31,922 nt of DNA from JBMTVN01 sp046047235. GTDB lineage: Bacteria; Verrucomicrobiota; Verrucomicrobiia; Limisphaerales; JAHDYP01. Made by a program: the position numbers and the translations under genes. This document shows, one piece after another, positions 24,043 to 30,642 of this stretch. Every line of letters starts with the position of its first letter. The stretch's first letter is position 1. The stretch is from NCBI GenBank assembly GCA_046047235.1, contig JBJOII010000060.1, positions 1-31,922 of the forward strand. The letters run 5' to 3'. The notes beneath the pieces are model-generated. The model was not told the origin of the DNA. It ran no database searches and worked only from the letters and a program-made list of their open reading frames with translations.

Positions 24043-25621
24043 GGTAGCGGAGGACAGTTTACCGCTGTTGAACGGGCTGGCTACGGTTGACGAGGGCATG
24101 GTGGAGCAGGGGATACTTTTGGAGCGGTTCAGTTATTCGGGGGACCAGTTGGTCGGGGGTGAGTTCGAGGATTTGGGGGAGGAGGTATCGGCGGAGATCT
24201 CCCGGATAATTGGGATGATTGAGGAGGCGATGAAGACGGCTTTGGACGAGGCTGACCTGGCTGATCATCGGGCTGAGATTGCGAAGTTGGAGGGTCTGCG
24301 GGGACTGCATGGGAAGTATTGCGAAGTCGGGGGAAAGGTTATAGCTGCTGTGGGGCGGGGGGATTTTTCGGAGGGGCAACGGCTGGCTGGGGAGCTTTTG
24401 GCGGGGGCGCGGGAGATGCATGCGGCGGAGTTTCGGCTGGTGAAGGAAGTGCGGGAGGAGACGGAGGCGGCGTCATTGGCGGCGGAGGCTTCGCAGGCTG
24501 AGGGGCGTTTGATGCTGGTTGTAGCGAGTCTTACGAGTGTGCTGATTGGGATCGGGTACGCGGTGTTTGCGGCGCGGAGCATTTCATTGCAGGTGCGTGG
24601 GGTGGCGATCGATTTGAGTGTGGGTGCGGAGCAGACTGTGGCGGCGGCCGCGCAGGTATCGGCCAGCAGTCAATCTGTGGCGGAGGGGGCGAGTGAGCAG
24701 GCTGCCTCGTTGGAGGAGACGGGTTCTTCACTGGAGGAGATGTCGAGTGTGACGCAGGCGAATGCGGAGCGGGCGGATCAGTGCAACGATTTGATGCGCC
24801 AGACGGAGGAGGGGGTTGCGCAGATGGCGACGGCTACGGGGGAGATGCGGGAGGCGATTGACCAGATCAAGGCGTCGGCTGACGAGACGGGCAAGATCAT
24901 CAAGACCATTGATGAGATTGCGTTTCAGACCAATTTGCTGGCATTGAATGCGGCCGTGGAGGCGGCGCGGGCGGGGGAAGCCGGGGCGGGTTTTGCGGTG
25001 GTGGCGGATGAGGTGAGGAATTTGGCGCAACGTTGTGCGCAAGCTGCGAGGGAGACATCCCAGAGGTTGGTGGAGTCGAGTGCCAAGGCGGAGGTGGGGG
25101 TTGAGGTGGCGGCCCGTTTGGCTGAGGTATTGGAGCGGACCCGGGCCAACTCGGGTCAGGTTGCCCAGGGTATGGGTGAGATTGCGGCGGCTTCGCGGGA
25201 GCAGGCGCAGGGGATTGCCCAGGTGAACTCAGCGGTTTCGCAGATGGATAGCGTGACGCAATCGAATGCAGCGAATGCGGAGGAGAGCGCGAGTGCTGCG
25301 GAGGAACTGGATGGGCAGGCGCGGGCGGTGATGCAGGCATCCGTGCGGTTGATGGAACTCGTGGCTGGGGGGGCGAAGGTAGCCGCGGTTGACAGTTCGC
25401 AGTGTTCGGCGGTTCGCGGGATGGCAGGGGAGGGGCTTGGGAAGAGCGGAACGCGGAAGGCAGCGAGCACGGCTGCGGTGAGGCCTGCCCGGGTGAAGCG
25501 TTCGCTGGTTGCTGCAGCAGCAGGTGGTGGCGGGGGTGAGAATGCCGTGCCGGTTTCTGGTGATGGAGAGCTTGTGGGGGTTAGTGGGGAGAGCGGGTGG
25601 AGAGATATGCGGAGCTTTTAG
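23753..25621 (+). CDS. methyl-accepting chemotaxis protein, probably the C-terminal part of the carbonic-anhydrase fusion
   Basis: The open frame runs 622 residues from a GTG at 23753. The first 30 or so (Gly/Arg-rich) are probably untranslated in this frame. Hydrophobic segments lie at about 34-55, 64-83 and 253-275. The stretch around TLGVRI to the second segment looks like the normal N terminus of an MCP. A helical periplasmic sensor fills about 86-250. The C-terminal domain has the conserved signalling hairpin (DEIAFQTNLLALNAAVEAARAGE and GFAVVADEVRNLAQR, about 387-426) that contacts CheA/CheW. No canonical HAMP domain follows TM3: RSISLQVRG leads directly to the AEQTVAAAAQ helix, as in several HAMP-less MCPs. 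There is no C-terminal CheR-binding pentapeptide and no chemotaxis operon nearby. It converges on the kinase gene with a 3-bp gap. Confidence 0.85.
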   Translation: MRVGLWSRGAGSWFRREPAGWGRWRRGGLPGWGGALALAGGLTVGALLLAFGVYRLTAGRTLGVRIVANSGVLLALLLGVSGYNWQSLGDLGYNVHEVAEDSLPLLNGLATVDEGMVEQGILLERFSYSGDQLVGGEFEDLGEEVSAEISRIIGMIEEAMKTALDEADLADHRAEIAKLEGLRGLHGKYCEVGGKVIAAVGRGDFSEGQRLAGELLAGAREMHAAEFRLVKEVREETEAASLAAEASQAEGRLMLVVASLTSVLIGIGYAVFAARSISLQVRGVAIDLSVGAEQTVAAAAQVSASSQSVAEGASEQAASLEETGSSLEEMSSVTQANAERADQCNDLMRQTEEGVAQMATATGEMREAIDQIKASADETGKIIKTIDEIAFQTNLLALNAAVEAARAGEAGAGFAVVADEVRNLAQRCAQAARETSQRLVESSAKAEVGVEVAARLAEVLERTRANSGQVAQGMGEIAAASREQAQGIAQVNSAVSQMDSVTQSNAANAEESASAAEELDGQARAVMQASVRLMELVAGGAKVAAVDSSQCSAVRGMAGEGLGKSGTRKAASTAAVRPARVKRSLVAAAAGGGGGENAVPVSGDGELVGVSGESGWRDMRSF

Positions 25622-25624
25622 GAT

Positions 25625-28516
25625 TCAGGCCAGTGGAGGGTCGTCGGTTTGAGTTTGGTCGGGGAGTGGTTGCAGGGGGAGGTCGACGAGGAAGGTTGTG
25701 CCTTGGTCGGGATTGCTGACGACGTGGATCTTGCCTCCGCAGAGTTCGACGGCGCGTTGGGTGACATAGAGTCCTACTCCGGTGCCTTTGATGTGGTTGA
25801 CATTGGGGGCGCGGTAGAAGGCATCGAAGAGGCGGTCTTGGGCTTCCTGAGGGATGCCTATGCCTTTGTCATGTACTTCGAGGTGCAGGTTTGAGGGGGT
25901 GGTTTCGACGAGCAGTGTTACGGGTGTGTCGGGTTCGGAATATTTGTAGGCGTTGGTAAGCAGGTTAAGGAGGATGAGGAAGAGCAGTTGGTCGTCGGCA
26001 GAGATGGAGGTTGTGGCGAGGTTTTCGGAGACATCCACCACGGCTCTGTTTTTGTGTGCAAGGTGGGCTTGCTGGATGACGCGGCGGTAGAGCTGTCGGA
26101 TATCGATGGGTTTGGGGTGGCACTGCATTTGGCCTGAGTCGATGCGTCCGAGGGCGAGGGTTTCCTGGAGCATGGTGGAGAGGCGGTGGACCTCGTTACG
26201 GATCATCTGGAAGAAGTTGTCGCGTTTTTCCTGGCTGAGGCGGTCGTAGGAATCCTCGAGGAGTTCCGATGCGTTCAGGATGGCGGCGAGGGGGGTGCGA
26301 AACTCGTGGGATACGAGAGTGACGAATTCGCTTTTGAGGCGGCTGAGGTGCTGGGCTTCCCGGAGGCTTTCGAGGGTTTGTTCCTCGAGTTGTCGGCGTT
26401 TGGTGATGTTCTGGACTGTGCCGACGACTCCGGTGATTTCGTTTTTGTCATCGGTTTCCGGGTGGGCTTGTTCGCGGACCCAATCGATGCCGGTTTTGGC
26501 GAGGATGCGGTATTCGATATTGTAGGTTTCTCCTGTGGAGGCGATATCATGCCAAGCTTGGCGGACGAGCGGCTGGTCTTCCGGGTGTATGGCAGGCAGG
26601 AGGTCGTTTTGGGAGACGGTGGGCTGATTTGGCAGGCGATACATTCGGATAGTTTCGGCGGAGGCGGAGAGCTTTTTGGTTGGGAGTTCGAGGTGCCAGC
26701 TGCCGATTTGGGCGAGGGCCTGGGCTTGGTTGAGTCTGGCTTCACTTTCCTGGAGAGCGGCGGTTCGGTTGGCGACGCGCTGGTCGAGGTCTTGGACGAG
26801 GTTTTGGAGTTGGTGGTTGAGTGATGCGCGTTCTTCGGCGGCACGTTCGAGGAGGTTATAGGATTCCTGTAGGCGGGCGGCCATGGATTCGAGGTTAGTG
26901 GCGAGGAGGGCGACTTCTGCGGTGCGAGGGGTTTTAAGGATGAGGGACGGGCGGGTATGGTCTTCGAGGTCGAGGTTACGGACAGATTTGACGAGGGATT
27001 CGATGGGGGTGGTGACGCGGAGTGCGGCGTGTTCGGCGAAGAGGCTGGCGAGTATGAGGGTGACGAGGAGTCCGGTTAGGATGAGTGCGGCGTAACGCTG
27101 GGTGGCGAGGTTGACTTGGCCTTCATTGATACGGATGAGGGCGTGCCAGGGTTTTGCCATACCTGCGGTGAATGCCTGGGTATAGGAGGCTAGGTAGCCT
27201 GAAGCGAGTGGGGAGGTGGGGTTTGTGCCGGTATAATGGAAAGACCGGTTTTCCGGGAGTTGGCGGGCTTGTTGAACGAGGCCATCCTGTGAGAGATCCT
27301 GAAGCGGGGTGAAAGTTCGTTGGGCGGAGGAATAGATGACGCGATCCTGCTGGTCGAGGATGAGGAGGAGGCCTTGTTCGGCGATGCGCGTATCATTGCC
27401 GAGGTCGGAGAACATGGAGAGTCTCAGGGAGCCCTCGACAATTCCCCAGAGGGAGCCATCCGGGAGGCGGACAGGCGCGCTGATGGCTACTATGGGATCT
27501 GAGCCAAAGCCACGCCCGAGGAAGACATCGGAAATGAAGGCTTTTCCGGTTTGGAGCGGGGTTTGCAGGTAGTCACGGTCAGAGATGTTGACGTCGGGTT
27601 GGACCGGGGTGGTGGGTTGGGTTTGTTGCAGGGACATGCCGTGGAGGTTGCCGTCGATGTCCGCGGTGAGCATGGTGAGGAAGTCGGGGTAGGTGGAGTG
27701 CCAGTGTTGGAGCCAGCGGTTGTGGTTGGAGTTGGAATTATCTTCGGTAGTTGTGAGGGTAGTGGCCAGTGCTTCGATGGCGCGCCGGTGGTGGAGCAGG
27801 TGGTCCTCGATTTTTTGGGCGACGAAAGCGGCGTCATGTTCGACGTGTTCGAGGGACTCGTCATAGAGGTGGGTGCTCAGGATACGTCCGTAGAAGACGA
27901 CGAATGAGAGGATGGGGAGGGCTGTGGCGAGGCTATAGCCGCGGGTAAGGGTGACGCGCAGGGGTGGGGTTTGGGAGTCGGTGAGGTGGGGGCAGGCGAT
28001 TTGTCGGACGGGTTTGAAGCGGAGCAGGAGGTCTGCTCCGGCGACGGCGAGGAGGCTGTTGAGGGGTTGTTTGACGAGGATGGTCCAGGAGGTGAGGTTG
28101 GGCAGCTTGAGGATGAGGAAATAGAAGATGGCTACCATGGGCATGCCGATGGCGGCCCAGTAGAGGAGGTCGGCGGCGAAGGCTCCGCGTCGTTTTTGGA
28201 CGAGCCAGCCGAGGACGAGGCCTTCGAGGCTGAGGCTGATCCAGGCGTAGGGGTGTCCCCAGAGGAGGAGAGTTCTGGCTGAGGCCAGGGTGGCGGCGAG
28301 GAAGCCCCAACCGGGGCCGTGTGCGAGGGCGACGATGAAGTAGAGGAGGCCGCCCCAGATGAAGTGGACGCCGGTGAAGACCTCGAGGCCGAAGCCGTTG
28401 AGGTAGTAGCCGCCGGCACCGGCGAGGAGTGTGCACAGGAGGGGTCTAGTGCGGGAGGCTGGGGTGTGGTTGACGGGTCTCGTGTTGGATCCGTTCGGGG
28501 GTACGGCGTTTATCAT
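25625..28516 (-). CDS. membrane sensor histidine kinase (multi-TM N terminus, dCache, HAMP, PAS, HisKA, HATPase)
   Basis: A 963-residue kinase. The N-terminal 180 or so residues hold about five to six membrane segments (FIWGGLLYFIVALAHGPGWG; LLWGHPYAW; MPMVAIFYFLIL), a MASE-like input region. A second membrane segment (about 195-215, LPILSFVVFYGRIL) precedes a periplasmic dCache-like domain (YPDFLTMLTADIDGN; DRDYLQTPLQTGKAFISDVFLG). TM (about 475-495) and HAMP follow. Then come coiled coil, PAS (about 600-705, ending TVQNITKRRQ), HisKA with His737 in SHEFRTPL, and HATPase (LNLLTNAYKY, DKGIGIP, GTGVGLYV). The PAS-kinase half is closely related to the 598-residue kinase at 8052-9848, so the two are paralogues with different inputs. 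No receiver or response regulator is adjacent. It shares its 3' end region with the chemoreceptor. Confidence 0.92.
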   Translation of the reverse strand: MINAVPPNGSNTRPVNHTPASRTRPLLCTLLAGAGGYYLNGFGLEVFTGVHFIWGGLLYFIVALAHGPGWGFLAATLASARTLLLWGHPYAWISLSLEGLVLGWLVQKRRGAFAADLLYWAAIGMPMVAIFYFLILKLPNLTSWTILVKQPLNSLLAVAGADLLLRFKPVRQIACPHLTDSQTPPLRVTLTRGYSLATALPILSFVVFYGRILSTHLYDESLEHVEHDAAFVAQKIEDHLLHHRRAIEALATTLTTTEDNSNSNHNRWLQHWHSTYPDFLTMLTADIDGNLHGMSLQQTQPTTPVQPDVNISDRDYLQTPLQTGKAFISDVFLGRGFGSDPIVAISAPVRLPDGSLWGIVEGSLRLSMFSDLGNDTRIAEQGLLLILDQQDRVIYSSAQRTFTPLQDLSQDGLVQQARQLPENRSFHYTGTNPTSPLASGYLASYTQAFTAGMAKPWHALIRINEGQVNLATQRYAALILTGLLVTLILASLFAEHAALRVTTPIESLVKSVRNLDLEDHTRPSLILKTPRTAEVALLATNLESMAARLQESYNLLERAAEERASLNHQLQNLVQDLDQRVANRTAALQESEARLNQAQALAQIGSWHLELPTKKLSASAETIRMYRLPNQPTVSQNDLLPAIHPEDQPLVRQAWHDIASTGETYNIEYRILAKTGIDWVREQAHPETDDKNEITGVVGTVQNITKRRQLEEQTLESLREAQHLSRLKSEFVTLVSHEFRTPLAAILNASELLEDSYDRLSQEKRDNFFQMIRNEVHRLSTMLQETLALGRIDSGQMQCHPKPIDIRQLYRRVIQQAHLAHKNRAVVDVSENLATTSISADDQLLFLILLNLLTNAYKYSEPDTPVTLLVETTPSNLHLEVHDKGIGIPQEAQDRLFDAFYRAPNVNHIKGTGVGLYVTQRAVELCGGKIHVVSNPDQGTTFLVDLPLQPLPDQTQTDDPPLA

Positions 28517-28632
28517 TGAGCGGCTCGACCCTGAGGTGGGTGGGTTGGGAGGTGGCTCTGTGGGGTGGCGTTGGTATGGCGGTCAGGGCGGGTATCGTCG
28601 TTGAGCGTATGTATTGGTGGGCGGCGGGAACC

Positions 28633-28687
28633 CTAGCACCACGGCCGTGGGGCTGTCACGTTTCCTGTGACGGTAGCATCCCTAGGG
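28633..28687. other. candidate three-way-junction structured element
   Basis: Read on the minus strand, outer arms CCCTAG and CTAGGG enclose two hairpins: GTCAC/GTGAC around an AGGAAAC loop (28655-28671), and the perfect 12-bp palindrome CCACGGCCGTGG (28639-28650). Together they fold as a small three-way junction. It lies in the 184-bp gap between the small ORF stop (28701) and the start of the membrane kinase (28516), about 120 bp before that start. It could be a 5' leader RNA of the kinase, a terminator of the small ORF, or a REP-like element. I do not recognise it as any known riboswitch. Confidence 0.45.
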
Positions 28688-28700
28688 CATGAGGGTGGGG

Positions 28701-29045
28701 TCAGCTCTCTTCCTTATTCCGGTAGAGCGTCCATTTTTCCTGGGCGATACGGGTGAGGCAAAGGAACTCTGTGTTGCCGGGCGCCTTGGGGTGCAGAGGG
28801 ATTTTGAGAGTATGTTCGGCTTTGCTGACTGCGGTTGTGGGGCGTTCGTGCTGGAGGTCTTTCACTTGAAGCCAGTTGGAGAATTCGGGGAGGGATTTTA
28901 CGCGTTTGAGGACTTCTTCGAGGGAGCAGGACTCATCATCGTTGAGGCCCATTGTGGGTGCGAGTGGGCGGAGTTGCTGCAGTTGGTCTGCGATTTCCCG
29001 CAGGGCAGCGGTCCGTTTGCGTGAAATGGAGGAAAGCGACGTCAC
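28701..29045 (-). CDS. small hypothetical protein
   Basis: I do not recognise this family. From a GTG at 29045 the product is 114 residues, helical in the first half (RKRTAALREIADQLQQL, SLEEVLKRVKSLPEFSNWLQ) and basic toward the end. An ATG at 29156 gives 151 residues, but that extension is translated from the repeat-rich region and is unlikely. There is no signal peptide or membrane segment. The sequence is less Pro-rich than the noise frames on this strand, which supports real coding. It could be a small regulator or a nucleic-acid-binding protein, but nothing in the sequence fixes that. It precedes the candidate structured element and the kinase gene on the same strand. Confidence 0.5.
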   Translation of the reverse strand: MTSLSSISRKRTAALREIADQLQQLRPLAPTMGLNDDESCSLEEVLKRVKSLPEFSNWLQVKDLQHERPTTAVSKAEHTLKIPLHPKAPGNTEFLCLTRIAQEKWTLYRNKEES

Positions 29046-29107
29046 AAATTTGTAGGTTAATCTGCGTACAGCCCGATTGGCAGCTTGTTTAAACTGGGCC
29101 GGGTTTG

Positions 29108-29232
29108 GATGCAAGCGCCAAGCGGGAAGCGCGGAGGGCGGAGGGCGGAGCGCCAAGCGGGAAGGGCAGAGCGCTGAGGGCTGAGGGCTGAGCGCTGAGG
29201 ACTGAGGGCTGAGGGCTGAGGGTGGAGGGGGC
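29108..29232. repeat. GCGCCAAGCG/CGGAGGG/CTGAGGG composite repeat, locus 3
   Basis: A CTGAGGG array (29174-29229; eight units, including CTGAGCG, CTGAGGA and TGGAGGG variants) is preceded by CGGAGGG units (29132-29145) and two copies of GCGCCAAGCGGGAAG (29115-29129 and 29151-29165). It fills most of the 253-bp gap between the cytochrome gene and the small ORF. Its parts match loci 257-296 and 1388-1480. Confidence 0.8.
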
Positions 29233-29298
29233 TGAGATCACGGAGGCGTGCTCAGGTTGATGGTAGGAAACTCCGAGGCACTGAAGCTCAGGCAGGGG

Positions 29299-30642
29299 TC
29301 AACCGGCTTGGGGCCAGTCGGGCTGGGTGGCTTGGAGGATTTCGAGGATGGCTTGGCGTTCTTCGGCTGGCAGGTGGTTGAAGGGTGGTTTGGGTGTGGG
29401 GCATGTGAGGATGGTGAGGAGGCTGAGGTAGAGGCTGTCTTTGAGTTGTGGGGGGAGGTAGGAGAAGGCCTGGGAGTGGATGAGGTAGCTGCAGCGGTAT
29501 TGGAAGAGGCGGGTTTTCAGGTTCAGGTCTTTGAGGCTGCGGTTTTTGGGGTCTGGTTTGCGGTTGGATTGGAAGGCGGCGGGGAAGTCTGGATTGCCTT
29601 GGATGCCTTGAGGCGGGAGGGGGGCTTCATTGACGAAGAGCAGGGCTTCGAGGATGCGTTGGGTTTCGCTTTGGACGACTTTGAGGGCGGTGCCGGTTGG
29701 GGTGTTGGAAACGGGTTCGCCGAGTTCTTTTTGGAGGGATTGCTGGTAATGCATCCAGCGACGGACGCGGAGGGCGCCTTCGGCGAGGCGGTTATGCACC
29801 ATGACCTGATGTTCAAGGATCATGAGGGCGAGGACATCGCTATCGGGTCTGGGGTAGCGTGAGGTGGTGAAGAGGTGGCTAAGGTTGGTTAGGTTGGCAC
29901 CATTTTCGCGGTTCAGGAGGGAGGCGTATTCGAGGTTAGCGTTAGCGGTGACATTACCCATGTGGCGGGCGTCTCCGTGGTGGCCGGTGACGTACCAACC
30001 TCCCCAGCGTTCTTCGAGGGGGCTGGTGTGGTCGGTGAGGAAGCTGCCGGCGTTGCCGATGGGTTCTCCGGTGGCATCGGGGAAGATGGAGCGGACGATG
30101 AGGGCTGGCCATTGTCGGGTGAGGGGGCCGGCGTGGCAGGTGAGGCAGGATTCGTCGCGGTGGAACTGGAGTTTACTGGAATCGGGGCGGGGGTTGAGGC
30201 TGTAGAAGGCGAGTCCGAGGGAGGGGTCGGAGGACGTGGCTTCGATGAGGCCGCCGGGGACCCAGCCGAGGTAGAGGTCATCGGAGAAGAAGAGTGCGCG
30301 GGGGTTTTCGGGGGAGATGCGGCGGCGTTGGAGGCTGGTTTTGGAGAACAGCAGGACTTGGGTATCGGGGGAGACGTGGAGGGTATGGAGGCAGTTTTCG
30401 AGGGTGTCTTTGTCTGTGGCACCGAGCAGGGTGAAAGTTTCGTGGTTGATGGAATGCTGGAGGGTTTCGATGGCGTTGGTTGCCGGGGTTTGGGAGTAGC
30501 GGATTGGGGGCAGTTCGTATTCGGGTATGCCTTGGGCGGAGGGCGTGAGGGGCAGGGTGGGCAGGAGGATGAGGAGCAGGCCGATTCCCGGGGGGCGGTG
30601 GTGTTTGGGGAGTCTGGTAGATCGGGGTGAGGTTGTGGTCAT
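29299..30642 (-). CDS. exported mono-haem cytochrome-like protein of unknown function
   Basis: A 447-residue protein. Hydrophobic segment at about 18-36 (GIGLLLILLPTLPLTPSAQG), then a soluble domain with one CxxCH haem site, CLTCH at 166-170. Conserved-looking blocks: FFSDDLYLGWVPGGLIE, RDESCLTCHAG, LIVRSIFPDATGEPIGNAG, WGGWYVTGHHGDARHMGN. I do not recognise a named family, but the spacing and motifs look like a PVC cytochrome rather than an enzyme with known chemistry. The start ATG overlaps the stop of the upstream gene (ATGA, 30639-30642), so the two are translationally coupled and probably work together as an electron-transfer pair. It lies in the envelope. Confidence 0.78.
   Translation of the reverse strand: MTTTSPRSTRLPKHHRPPGIGLLLILLPTLPLTPSAQGIPEYELPPIRYSQTPATNAIETLQHSINHETFTLLGATDKDTLENCLHTLHVSPDTQVLLFSKTSLQRRRISPENPRALFFSDDLYLGWVPGGLIEATSSDPSLGLAFYSLNPRPDSSKLQFHRDESCLTCHAGPLTRQWPALIVRSIFPDATGEPIGNAGSFLTDHTSPLEERWGGWYVTGHHGDARHMGNVTANANLEYASLLNRENGANLTNLSHLFTTSRYPRPDSDVLALMILEHQVMVHNRLAEGALRVRRWMHYQQSLQKELGEPVSNTPTGTALKVVQSETQRILEALLFVNEAPLPPQGIQGNPDFPAAFQSNRKPDPKNRSLKDLNLKTRLFQYRCSYLIHSQAFSYLPPQLKDSLYLSLLTILTCPTPKPPFNHLPAEERQAILEILQATQPDWPQAG

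Noticed and set aside
28633..28687. Known riboswitch (c-di-GMP, cobalamin, SAM) or hammerhead ribozyme
   Set aside because: None of their conserved core motifs is present.
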